This document shows positions 46,596-55,572 of a stretch of DNA of 64,000 nucleotides, piece by piece. The DNA is from Clostridium gallinarum (GTDB lineage: Bacteria; Bacillota; Clostridia; Clostridiales; Clostridiaceae). The position numbers and the translations under genes were made by a program. Each line of letters starts with the position of its first letter. Within the stretch, counting starts at the first letter, position 1. Below the pieces are notes generated by a model, which was not told where the DNA came from, did no database searches, and saw nothing but the letters and a program-made list of their open reading frames with translations. The stretch spans positions 1 through 64,000 of the forward strand of contig NZ_JACSQZ010000014.1 of assembly GCF_014836325.1 (NCBI RefSeq). Reading direction: 5' to 3'.

Positions 46596-47918
46596 TTACT
46601 TGAACTCTGGCCAATATTCTTTATTAGCTTCAATTAACTCATCTAAAACTTTTCTTGCTTTATATGCATCTACGATTGTTCTATTTAAAGTTAATGCTTG
46701 TAGAGCCTTTTCATAAGATTTTTCAAAATAAGCATCTACAGCTAATTTTTCATAAGCTAGCTGTGCTTCTATTAATCCCTTATAGAAAGTTCCAATCTTA
46801 CCTACTCTAAGAGCTCTTGGTCCGTTAGCAGTTAATACCGCAGCAACTTCTACCATTGCATCATCTTGAATATTTGATATTGCTCCATTATTTTCTACTA
46901 TCACAATAAATATTTTTCCTTGATTATATGCTATAGATTCTGCAACTTGAATCATGAATTCGCTATGTGCATCATTATGAACCATTTCACATCCTTCCAT
47001 AGTTCCACGCTCAATTACTTTCTTACACTCTTCAAATACTCTTTTTTCTCTACCATCCATAACTTCATTTGCTCTTGTATAATCTGGATTTAACTTTTTT
47101 ACCTTGTAATCTGGATATAAATAATATTGAAGATAAGTATTTGGTAAATAATCACTAAAGTCATCACACATATTCTTAACCATACCATATGTATCTAACC
47201 AAGACTGATCTCTTTGTTCAGCATCAACTGGTAAAAATCCTCTTTCTTTTATTAAACTTTTTAACTCTGGTACTAAGTCATTACCTTCCGAATCATAAAG
47301 GTTAGTAAACCATCCAAAGTGATTTAATCCAAAATAAACAGGCTCAAAATCTTTTGAATCTCGTCCTAATATTCTTCCATAAGATCTTAAAAGATTTACA
47401 GGTTGATCACAAATATTAAGTATTCTCTTATCTTCTGGAAATTCCCTTCTAAGTGCTTCAGCTACTATTGCTGCCGGATTAGTATAATTTAATATCCATG
47501 CATCTTTTGAATAATATCTGATATCATTAACTGTATCTATCATATCCCTAATCGATCTTAACCCGTAAGCAAATCCACCTGCTCCACAAGTTTCTTGTCC
47601 AATTAGCCCCATACTTAATGGTATCTTTTCATCCTTTTCTCTCATTTCATATCCACCAGTTCTCATTTGCATAAACACAAAATCGACCTCATTATATGCT
47701 TCTTCAATCTTAGTTGTATATTTAAAATCTAATTCTGGGTATTCTTCTTTAAATAATACCTTAGCAAATTCTCCTATTACAGCTTGTCTTTCTTCATTTA
47801 TATCAAATAGAACTAATTTATTTAATGGAAATCTTTCCTTTAACTTACATAGTGTTTGTAATAAACCTGGTGTCCAAGTACTTCCCCCACCAACTAGTGT
47901 CACATTAAATTTCTTCAT
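46596..47918 (-). CDS. GH4 6-phospho-glucosidase (CDQP variant)
   Basis: 440-residue GH4 enzyme homologous to the one at 43304, with GGGSTWTPG for NAD binding and GLNHFGWF for the metal site. The specificity-linked tetrapeptide reads CDQP (NICDQPVN) rather than the usual CDMP of 6-phospho-alpha-glucosidases, so its substrate range may be shifted. Start ATG 47918 follows AAGGAG at nine bases; a TTG start three codons before is possible. It leads the second cassette, 145 bp before the PTS gene. Confidence 0.9.
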   Translation of the reverse strand: MKKFNVTLVGGGSTWTPGLLQTLCKLKERFPLNKLVLFDINEERQAVIGEFAKVLFKEEYPELDFKYTTKIEEAYNEVDFVFMQMRTGGYEMREKDEKIPLSMGLIGQETCGAGGFAYGLRSIRDMIDTVNDIRYYSKDAWILNYTNPAAIVAEALRREFPEDKRILNICDQPVNLLRSYGRILGRDSKDFEPVYFGLNHFGWFTNLYDSEGNDLVPELKSLIKERGFLPVDAEQRDQSWLDTYGMVKNMCDDFSDYLPNTYLQYYLYPDYKVKKLNPDYTRANEVMDGREKRVFEECKKVIERGTMEGCEMVHNDAHSEFMIQVAESIAYNQGKIFIVIVENNGAISNIQDDAMVEVAAVLTANGPRALRVGKIGTFYKGLIEAQLAYEKLAVDAYFEKSYEKALQALTLNRTIVDAYKARKVLDELIEANKEYWPEFK

Positions 47919-47949
47919 CTCTAGCAACTCCTTAAATTAAATTATTGTT

Positions 47950-47998
47950 TGTAGTTCCGACTACATGTATAATTATATTAGTCATGAAAATGTTTTTA
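47950..47998 (-). promoter_or_regulatory. Operator, promoter and cre-like site before the second GH4 gene
   Basis: A perfect palindrome TGTAGT-TCCG-ACTACA (47950-47965) sits at the expected start site, downstream of a minus-strand -10 TATAAT (47972-47977). TGAAAATGTTTTTA (47985-47998) resembles cre and overlaps the -35 zone. The palindrome is a good candidate site for the divergent RpiR regulator at 48104. Confidence 0.55.
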
Positions 47999-48103
47999 AA
48001 GACCTTTGAGGCTTTTATCAATTTTATTCAAAAGTTGAAATTTTTTCATTTAATGAAATAATTTTCACTTTAAGACTATTACTAAGTTAAAAGGGGATAA
48101 TCA

Positions 48104-48856
48104 ATGGATTTCTATAAGATGATAAGTACAAATACAGATAAACTAAATAAAAATGAATTAGATATTTTAAATTTTTGTATGAAGCATGCTGATGATATTA
48201 AATCAATTAGGATTAATGATTTAGCTGAAAACACATATACATCTCCAGCTTCTATAGTTCGCTTCTGCAAAAAATTAGGTTTTGCAGGCTTTTCAGAATT
48301 TAAAGCTTCTTTTTCATTAAATATAAAAAACACTGAAGAAACTTTTAATAATAACTTTAATGAAAATTCACCCAACCTTTTTAAAGATATAAATAAATCT
48401 ATTGAACTCATTAATGAAGATATTTTAGAAGAAATATTAGAACTTTTACATAATGCAAATAGAATAGAATTTTTTGGAGAAGGCTCATCTAGAATAGTTT
48501 GTTCTGAAGTAGCAAAAAAGTTTAGAACTATAGGAAAAACAGCTTTTAATTATGATGATAGTAGCATGATGTATATAGCTGCTACATCTTTAACATCTAA
48601 TGATCTTATATTTGCTATATCCGTATCTGGTGAAACTATACAAGTATTAAAAGCATTAAATATTGCCAAAAGTAGAGGTGCTAAAATAATCTCTCTTACA
48701 GATTTAAGCAATAATTCTCAATCAAAACTTGCTGATAAATCTATTTATGTTACTTCTACATCTTTTGTTAGAGAGAAATATAACATAGTTTCTCGTACAC
48801 AAGCTTTAATAATTGCAGAATATATATTTTTTAGATATCTTGAAAAATACTTATAA
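48104..48856 (+). CDS. RpiR/MurR family transcriptional regulator
   Basis: 250 residues with the same domain order as the regulator at 40797. Helix-turn-helix region (about 20-75, RINDLAENTYTSPASIVRFCK) and SIS domain (about 105-235, RIEFFGEGSSRIV, FAISVSGETIQVL). Divergently transcribed from the second GH4/PTS cassette, so it probably responds to the phosphosugar that cassette produces. Ends at a hairpin terminator (48947-48985). Confidence 0.9.
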   Translation: MDFYKMISTNTDKLNKNELDILNFCMKHADDIKSIRINDLAENTYTSPASIVRFCKKLGFAGFSEFKASFSLNIKNTEETFNNNFNENSPNLFKDINKSIELINEDILEEILELLHNANRIEFFGEGSSRIVCSEVAKKFRTIGKTAFNYDDSSMMYIAATSLTSNDLIFAISVSGETIQVLKALNIAKSRGAKIISLTDLSNNSQSKLADKSIYVTSTSFVREKYNIVSRTQALIIAEYIFFRYLEKYL

Positions 48857-48946
48857 TAGAACTTAATATTCTTCCTATATAGAATTAGCATACTCAGAAT
48901 TTTATACTGCCATCAATTAATTTATTAACAAAACCCGCAAAATAAA

Positions 48947-48985
48947 ACAGTATTTAGCTTTATATTTATAAAAACTAAATACTGT
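48947..48985 (+). terminator. Terminator after the RpiR gene
   Basis: Perfect 11-bp stem ACAGTATTTAG / CTAAATACTGT (48947-48957 with 48975-48985), followed by a T-rich run. It lies in a 390-bp gap (48857-49249) whose remainder is AT-rich without a gene. Confidence 0.88.
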
Positions 48986-49234
48986 TCTATTTTTATATCT
49001 ATTAATTGTTTATTATTAAATCAAAATTATATTTATTACTGATATTCTTTGTTCATATTTTGTATACATACTCACGACTTTGAATATATATTTATAAGTA
49101 AATTGACTAATATTTTTATTACAGTAATTATGATTTTATTAAATTTTAATCAACATCCATTATTGACCTAAAATAATTATAGGATAAAAAAGCTTATTTT
49201 CTTCTAACATCATTCTTATTATATTAGCTAGTTG

Positions 49235-49269
49235 CCTTAGCCCTACTATTTATATTCTAAAAAGTATAA
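49235..49269. repeat. Second copy of the 35-bp repeat
   Basis: Near-identical (34 of 35) to 40670-40704. Covers the last codons and stop of the CPBP gene on the minus strand. Confidence 0.6.
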
Positions 49270-49921
49270 AACCAATATAATTAATAGCAAAATTTGCAAA
49301 CATGTGTATTAACCAAGTAACGTATATATTCTTATATTTTTCATTAAAATAATTAAAAATTAATCCTCCAATAAATAACCCTAATATAGTTAAAAGAAAT
49401 AACCCTATATCAAACCAGCCTATCATCATGGCAACATGATAAAGTGCAAAGGCTAAAGAACTAAAAATATAAGAGAACTTTCTACTTGTAACTTCTTTTA
49501 ATTTTAAGAATGCAAATCCTCTAAAAAAGAATTCTTCAAGTAATGAATTAATAAAAGAAATATATACTGCAACAAATATAAAATTATTAATAGTAACACC
49601 TGCATTTTTAGATAATGAGGATACTACATTTGAAAAATCAAAGAACTTTCCTATTCCTAAATAAGCTCCAAAAATAATTGTAAATATCAAAATTCCAGAA
49701 AAAATAGAAATAAAAATTTCTTTTTTACTATCTACTTTAAATAAAGATATCAAATTCAAATCTTTATTATACTTCGAATATATAATTGGAATTGCAGAAA
49801 AAAGTGTAATCTTTATAAAAGACTTCATAAGATATCCCGGTCTTATAACTGCATCTATAAATCCCATTACTAAACAACCTAACAATACAATTAAAACAAT
49901 ACTTTTCTTTTTGCTTAACAT
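49250..49921 (-). CDS. CPBP family intramembrane metalloprotease
   Basis: Membrane protease of the CPBP (CAAX protease and bacteriocin-processing) family, about 223 residues with six or more helices. The active-site motifs EEFFFRGF (EExxxR), FALYHVA and HMFANF are present. Members process prenylated or peptide substrates or give bacteriocin immunity; the substrate is unknown. ATG 49921 follows GGAG. It is 74 bp after the GNAT gene and may share its riboswitch-controlled transcript. Confidence 0.9.
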   Translation of the reverse strand: MLSKKKSIVLIVLLGCLVMGFIDAVIRPGYLMKSFIKITLFSAIPIIYSKYNKDLNLISLFKVDSKKEIFISIFSGILIFTIIFGAYLGIGKFFDFSNVVSSLSKNAGVTINNFIFVAVYISFINSLLEEFFFRGFAFLKLKEVTSRKFSYIFSSLAFALYHVAMMIGWFDIGLFLLTILGLFIGGLIFNYFNEKYKNIYVTWLIHMFANFAINYIGFILFRI

Positions 49922-49995
49922 ATAAATCTCCAAAACCTTTTTTTAACTATTATAACATAAATCACTTAATACATTATTTTAAAGCCTTCAAAAAT

Positions 49996-50514
49996 TTATA
50001 ATACTAATTTCATTAAATGATCTATTTGTTCATCATCTCCTAATTTAAAAATATGTGTATCAAACTTTTTAAATCCTAATTTTTCATAAAAGGCTATAGC
50101 TTTTATATTATGTTCCCATACACCTAACCAAATATAATCAACTTTATTAGTTTCACCAACTTCTATAGCTCTTTGAATTAATGTTTTACCAATTCTTTTT
50201 CCTTTAAAGCTTTCTAAAACATAAATCCTTTGAACTTCTATTGTATTGTTATGTCCCTCTTCTATTTGAGCTTTATCAAAATTAATTTTCATATATGCAA
50301 CTACATCATCATTATTTTCAACTATATAAAATTTTGAATAAGAATTATTTATTTCATAAGTCATTTTCTCATAAGAAAAATTTTCTTTTAAATATTTGTT
50401 CATATCTTCTTCTGTATTTTGATCTGCAAATGTTTCATAGAAAGTTTTTTCACTTATGTATTTAACCTTTTCTATATCTTCTAAACTACATTCTTTAATT
50501 TTAAAATTATCCAT
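49996..50514 (-). CDS. GNAT family N-acetyltransferase under a ykkC riboswitch
   Basis: Acetyl-CoA-dependent acetyltransferase of the GNAT superfamily, 172 residues. Motif A is seen as QRIYVLESFKGKRIGKTLIQRA (acetyl-CoA pyrophosphate loop) and motif B near VWEHNIKAIAFYEKLGFKKF. The start is ATG 50514, preceded by GGAGGG. The substrate is not predictable from sequence. Its leader is a ykkC-class riboswitch with terminator, so expression should follow guanidine (or a related ykkC ligand), an uncommon setting for a GNAT enzyme. Confidence 0.85.
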   Translation of the reverse strand: MDNFKIKECSLEDIEKVKYISEKTFYETFADQNTEEDMNKYLKENFSYEKMTYEINNSYSKFYIVENNDDVVAYMKINFDKAQIEEGHNNTIEVQRIYVLESFKGKRIGKTLIQRAIEVGETNKVDYIWLGVWEHNIKAIAFYEKLGFKKFDTHIFKLGDDEQIDHLMKLVL

Positions 50515-50545
50515 AAATAATCCCTCCAATAAATTTTAGTAAAAA

Positions 50546-50715
50546 ATAAAAAGCCTATAAGAAATATTATTAAATATCTCCCAGGCTTTTATCCCTCCGT
50601 GTACACATTATAAATGTGCGTTTTCTCTTGGACCTGCCAGCTTTAACCTGCGGAACCCTAGAAAACTTTCTTTAATTTACTCAAAAAGTTTAGCACATCA
50701 TAAAAACTTTATCAA
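50546..50715 (-). promoter_or_regulatory. ykkC-class riboswitch (guanidine-I type) with promoter and terminator
   Basis: On the minus strand the conserved ykkC blocks appear in order: CTAGGGTTCCG (50651-50661), GGTCCAAGAGAAAACGCAC, then ACACGGAGGGATAAAAGCCT and GGGAGAT (aptamer about 50575-50665). A terminator stem AAAGCCT / AGGCTTT with T-run is at 50546-50590 and competes with the aptamer end. Promoter TTGATA (50710-50715), 17 nt, TAAACT (50687-50692) lies just upstream. Guanidine-I is the default class; the ppGpp and PRPP variants cannot be excluded by eye. Confidence 0.87.
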
Positions 50716-50723
50716 TAAGGGAT

Positions 50724-53700
50724 TTAAATATTTATAGCATTATCTTTTATTTCTTTAATAACACTTAATAATTTCCCTCTAATATCAATATGATTCTCAA
50801 ATAATTCAACTATATTTCCAATAGTTCTAAATGGGTCTTCTGTTAATATTCTATTATCATCTATCATTCCATTTTTTACTATGTAATCTACTATTAATTT
50901 AATAAAATGTATTTGATTTGAGTTTAAGTTTTCATTATTTAAAAACTCTGAAAAAGCTTTATTGGCTGCTTCTATATCTAAACCAACTAAATTTCTTACA
51001 AGCTTTGTTACTGGAGTATCTCCAAATTCTTTTTCATAATCTGACTTACTTCCGAGCTCTTCAAACATTATACCTTCTAAATGCTTTATCTCTTCTTTAG
51101 TTAATTTTTTATTATTTCTAAGCTTATATATTACCATTTCGTCCTTATGTTCATTTAAATAATGCTCAACCTTTTTTCTGTAATTTTTAAGATCATTAAC
51201 ATTATACATAGATTCATTTTTCTCTTCTGCTATTATTAAATCTTTAAAGTTTGTATAGTAAATTATTTGTCCTTCTCTTTGTATATATTTAAGAAGATCT
51301 CTTAAAGCTTCTCTTACTTCATCTACTTCAAATATATCTGCACTTTCCCAAAAGCTTTCTGTCATTACTTTTTCAATAACATATTTTTGCTCTTGAATTT
51401 GTGGTATTGTTCCAAGCTTTGATAATTGTTCTGCAGTATCTATAACTGATTTAATTCCTCTTTTAGCACTTGTTCCTTGTAAATATGAAAGCTGTATATT
51501 ATACATAACTAACTCAAATCTTTTTGCAAGCTCATCATCATTTAATGGCGTAATTAACATTGCCACATGTTCTTTTAACTCATTAGCTGCTACTTCTCCT
51601 AAAGCTTCCCATTCTTTTTCATTTTTATATTTTTTAACGTATTTTAAATTCATTCTAACTAAAAAGTTATCTTCATTTAAAGCATTTATATTATTTAAAA
51701 GTTCTTCTATTAATTTTTTTCTAATCTCTCTATACTCTTCATTTTCAGAGTACTTTAAAGCCTGAAGCTCCTTAATTATTTGAACCTTTGTATTAAACAA
51801 TTTCTCTGTTATTGTTTCTACTTTTCCTCCTTCAAAGCCTTTTGGATTAACTCTAAAGAATTCAAAGTTATTACAAAAATCAAAAATTAAGAACTTTTCC
51901 TTATCTTGACCTAAACCTAAAAGATCAGGACATAATCTTGTGCCCCTACCTATCATTTGCCAAAATTTAGTTTTACTTCTTACCTTCTTAAAGAATACAA
52001 GATTTAAAATTTCAGGTATATCTATTCCTGTATCAAGCATATCAACAGATACAGCTATTTGCGGCATCTTATTCTTATCTGAAAAATCATCTATTAAAGT
52101 TTCAACATAGTTTGTACTATAATCTATTACCTTAGCAAAATTCCCACCATACTCTGGATAAATTTTATTAAATCTTTCTACTATAGCTCTAGCATGTTTA
52201 CTGTTTTTAGCAAATATTATAGTCTTCCCAAGCTTTTCGTTACCTTCAATTCTTAATCCTTCATTCATAAGTTTATTTAATACTAGATCAATAGTATCAG
52301 AATTAAATAACCACTCATTAACTGCTGTACTTCCTATTTCTTTATCTATCTTTTCATCATCTTCAAAGGTTGCTTCAAATTCTTCCTTTTCCTCTTCAGA
52401 AAGATCATCATATTTTATACCATCTTTCATAATCTTAGACTTTACTTCTATAGTTGTATAATCAACTAAAAAGCCATCTTCAACAGCCTTTTCATATTCA
52501 TAAGCATAGGTTGGAACTCCATTTTCAAGATCAAAAATACTATAAGTATTTTTATCTATTTCATTTCTTGGAGTTGCTGTAAGTCCTATTAAATAAGCAT
52601 CATAATAATCAAATATGGCTTTAAACTTCTTATAAATACTTCTATGTGATTCATCTACAATTATTAAATCAAAGTGTCCTGGTGTAAATAACCTTTTACC
52701 ATCCTTTGATTTAGTTTCATCTATAGCATTCATCATAGTTGGATAAGTTGAAAATATCATTCTTGATTCTTCTGGGTTATCTCTGTTATCAAGAAGATTA
52801 CATAAAGGTAAGTTTGGAAGCAACTTAGAAAAGTTTTTCTTTGCTTGTTTTACAAGAGCTTTTCTATCTGCTAAGAATAATATATTTTTAACCCAATTAT
52901 GTCTTGTAAGAACATCTACAACTGAAATAGCAGTTCTTGTTTTACCTGTTCCAGTTGCACATACTAAAAGTGTTTTTCTCTGTTTCTTCTCAAAAGCTTC
53001 ACATACGTTTATTATTGCTTCCTTTTGATAATATCTATTTGATATTTCATCTTTTATATTTATATTCTTTAAGGAAATTCTATTATTTCTTCTATCTACC
53101 ATTAATTGTAGTTCTGATTTTTTATAAAAGCCATATACTCTTCTTTCAGAATAATTATTATAATCATCCCATATATATGTTTCAAAACCATTAGTAAAGA
53201 AAATAATAGGTCTTTGTCCATATTCTTTTTCTAAACAATCTGCATAAAGTTTAGCTTGTTGTTGACCTATCTTTGGATCCTTTGAAGTCCTTTTTGCTTC
53301 TATTACTGCTAATGGTCTTCCATTATCTCCATATAGAATATAATCAGCATATCCAATCCCTTCATTATTAGGCATGCCAATAAGCTTAATTTCTTCTCCT
53401 ACATCTTTACCTATATTCCATCCAGAAAGCTTAAGCTCAACATCAATATATCTTTTTCTTGTTTCAAACTCACTTATTTCATCTATATTAAAATCATAAT
53501 TCTCTTTATTTTCTTTTCTCTTTTTAGTTAATTCCTTTATTAACTCTTCATTTTGTCTTCTTATTTCTTCAATTCTCTTATCCTTAGAGCTAAGCTTATT
53601 ATATAAATCTTTTAACTCTTCAGGTCTTGTTCTTTTTTCTTCACCTTCAAGTAGAATATCTTCATCAAATTCTCCTGCTGTAAATTCATCTGCATAGCAA

Positions 53701-54068
53701 TAATCTATCCAACTTACAAACTTATGAAGATTATTTAATGATAAAATAGCTTCGCCCCTTTTAATATTAGCATTAGTATGAACAGCAACATTACCTAATT
53801 GAACAATATATTTTATTATAGGTAACATTTCATAATCTATAAGTTCTACAAAGCTATTATTATGTATTAAAGAACTTATATTATCTTGATATGGTAATAC
53901 TAAATCAGAATCAAAACTATATACCCATTTAACAGCAAGTTCTAAAGCCCTTCTTGATAAAATAGCAGTTGTAGCTGGGCTAACTAATATACTTTTTTCT
54001 GCTTCTAAACAAGCATTGCTAAAGCCCTCGAAATTCTTTTTCCCCTTTAAAAATTCAAAGTTACTCAA
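50724..54068 (-). CDS. hsdR: Type I restriction endonuclease subunit HsdR
   Basis: Motor and nuclease subunit of a type I restriction-modification system. It starts with a DUF4145-like region (about 5-110). The HsdR nuclease domain follows, with ADYILYGDNGRPLAVIEAKRTS (PD-(D/E)xK). The SF2 helicase core has CATGTGKTRTA (Walker A), IIVDESHRS and GLTATP, then the EcoEI-type C-terminal domain. About 1114 residues. The probable start is TTG 54068 (MSNFEFLKG, seven bases after GGGGAG); a GTG five codons upstream overlaps that site. It lies about 7.7 kb from hsdM, separated by hsdS material, accessory genes and decayed recombinase. Confidence 0.93.
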   Translation of the reverse strand: MSNFEFLKGKKNFEGFSNACLEAEKSILVSPATTAILSRRALELAVKWVYSFDSDLVLPYQDNISSLIHNNSFVELIDYEMLPIIKYIVQLGNVAVHTNANIKRGEAILSLNNLHKFVSWIDYCYADEFTAGEFDEDILLEGEEKRTRPEELKDLYNKLSSKDKRIEEIRRQNEELIKELTKKRKENKENYDFNIDEISEFETRKRYIDVELKLSGWNIGKDVGEEIKLIGMPNNEGIGYADYILYGDNGRPLAVIEAKRTSKDPKIGQQQAKLYADCLEKEYGQRPIIFFTNGFETYIWDDYNNYSERRVYGFYKKSELQLMVDRRNNRISLKNINIKDEISNRYYQKEAIINVCEAFEKKQRKTLLVCATGTGKTRTAISVVDVLTRHNWVKNILFLADRKALVKQAKKNFSKLLPNLPLCNLLDNRDNPEESRMIFSTYPTMMNAIDETKSKDGKRLFTPGHFDLIIVDESHRSIYKKFKAIFDYYDAYLIGLTATPRNEIDKNTYSIFDLENGVPTYAYEYEKAVEDGFLVDYTTIEVKSKIMKDGIKYDDLSEEEKEEFEATFEDDEKIDKEIGSTAVNEWLFNSDTIDLVLNKLMNEGLRIEGNEKLGKTIIFAKNSKHARAIVERFNKIYPEYGGNFAKVIDYSTNYVETLIDDFSDKNKMPQIAVSVDMLDTGIDIPEILNLVFFKKVRSKTKFWQMIGRGTRLCPDLLGLGQDKEKFLIFDFCNNFEFFRVNPKGFEGGKVETITEKLFNTKVQIIKELQALKYSENEEYREIRKKLIEELLNNINALNEDNFLVRMNLKYVKKYKNEKEWEALGEVAANELKEHVAMLITPLNDDELAKRFELVMYNIQLSYLQGTSAKRGIKSVIDTAEQLSKLGTIPQIQEQKYVIEKVMTESFWESADIFEVDEVREALRDLLKYIQREGQIIYYTNFKDLIIAEEKNESMYNVNDLKNYRKKVEHYLNEHKDEMVIYKLRNNKKLTKEEIKHLEGIMFEELGSKSDYEKEFGDTPVTKLVRNLVGLDIEAANKAFSEFLNNENLNSNQIHFIKLIVDYIVKNGMIDDNRILTEDPFRTIGNIVELFENHIDIRGKLLSVIKEIKDNAINI

Positions 54069-54127
54069 TCTCCCACTCCCCACATTAATATCAATATAAC
54101 TACGTTTTTAATATATTTTTAAATCTA

Positions 54128-54442
54128 TTATTTTAAAATTTCTTTATATCCATGTTTTTTTAGTCTATTTATACATATTTTTCTCTCTTTTGGAGTAAAT
54201 AACTCCTTATACTTATCTTGAATTACTAAAGCTTCTAAAGATAAATCTAATCTATTACACTCTGCTAGCTTTATGAATCCTTCTGTAACTTCTGAATTAT
54301 TTATAATTTCCTTTGCAGTTGTAATTGCACCTTCAGTTTGTATCATTTGAAAAAATCCTGCTGCTTTAAAATTGCATTGTGCATCTGTCTCTCTATATAT
54401 TTTCATCATATCTGTAAATAAATCTAATTCTATTTCTCTCAT
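54128..54442 (-). CDS. Small protein within the restriction island
   Basis: Not recognised with certainty. 104 residues, helical and soluble, with FTDMMKIYRETDAQCNFKAAGFFQM and a C-terminal FTPKERKICINRLKKHGY. GAAGGAGAAATT gives a strong ribosome site before the ATG. It precedes hsdR by 59 bp on the same strand and resembles small accessory proteins found with type I RM and other phage-defence genes, but no function should be assigned. Confidence 0.65.
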   Translation of the reverse strand: MREIELDLFTDMMKIYRETDAQCNFKAAGFFQMIQTEGAITTAKEIINNSEVTEGFIKLAECNRLDLSLEALVIQDKYKELFTPKERKICINRLKKHGYKEILK

Positions 54443-54652
54443 AATTTCTCCTTCTAAAGCTTATTTATACTTAATTATTATAAACCTTTATTTAAAATTT
54501 CTCTTTCATTTATATATATTATACCATATATACCCAACCAAATTAATTAAAATTTAACTGACACTCCAAATTTTATATTTAGTCAGTGGAATATCCCCCC
54601 TACGCACTAATATGATTAGTTAATTTCCTTTATAATTTTTATTTACCCAAAA

Positions 54653-55430
54653 TTATCCAATAAATTTTCTATGATAGTTTTTCATATTATTTTTATTAAC
54701 CATTGCATATTGAAGAGTAGTATCTATTTTTTCATGTCCTAATAACTCTTATACCTGCTCTATAGGCATTCCCTTATCAATAGCTCTAGTTGCTAATGTT
54801 CTTCTAAACTTATGTGGATGGACTTTATCAATATTGAGCTTTCTTCCTAGTTCTCTTAATCTAATTTCTACTCCACTTATTTGCAATCTTCTATATGGCT
54901 TTAATAAAGTTACAAAAAGTGCTTCATTATCATCTATTCTCTTTCTTAAATATTCTTGTAAATGTATTTTAGCTTTAGCATCAAAATAAACAACTCTTTG
55001 TTTATCTCCCTTTCCCCATACTACACATTCTCTTTCATTAAAATTAATATTTCTTATATTTAACTTAACTAACTCTCCTACACACATACCTGTTGAATTC
55101 AATAAATCAACTATAGCTAAATCTCTTATGCCCTTGCAATTATCTCTTATTATTTCTATATTTTCATCACTACAAGTTCCCTTAATAACTTTCGTTGTTT
55201 TATTTTTATGAATACGCCTTACTGGACTTTTGACAATATAATTTTCTTCTTCAAGCCATGAAAAAAAAGCTAGATAGTATTCTTCTTATGTTAATTTCAC
55301 TATAGTCATTTTTCATTATATCTACTTCAATTAAATTGTTTATTAACTCATTATGAAGAGCCTTCATTTGAAAAGGATCAAGCCCCCTACTCATACTTTC
55401 TTCGATTTTTAAAATAATATCTCTAACCAT
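54653..55430 (-). pseudogene. Decayed copy of the tyrosine recombinase
   Basis: Near-identical to the intact recombinase at 58390-59370 over both ends, including the catalytic HPHKFRRTLATRAI region and the stop codon context. It carries a nonsense mutation (QVQ read as QV-stop, near 54749), an internal deletion of about 230 bp near 55290, and a frame disruption. The upstream promoter region (to about 55500) is duplicated too, so a whole unit was copied. Confidence 0.92.
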
Positions 55431-55530
55431 ACCCCCTACTCCTTTTATCTCATAAATGTTATAGTATAATGCTTATTTCTTTTTATCTAATCACAATTTA
55501 TAAATTTTTTCTCTAATTAAAAAAATATAA

Positions 55531-55559
55531 AAGCTCTAAGCAAAAAATACCTAGAGCTT
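55531..55559 (-). terminator. Terminator of the Rpn-type nuclease gene
   Basis: Stem AAGCTCTA / TAGAGCTT (55531-55538 with 55552-55559), followed on the minus strand by T-rich sequence. Confidence 0.85.
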
Positions 55560-55572
55560 CTACATTTCTTAT

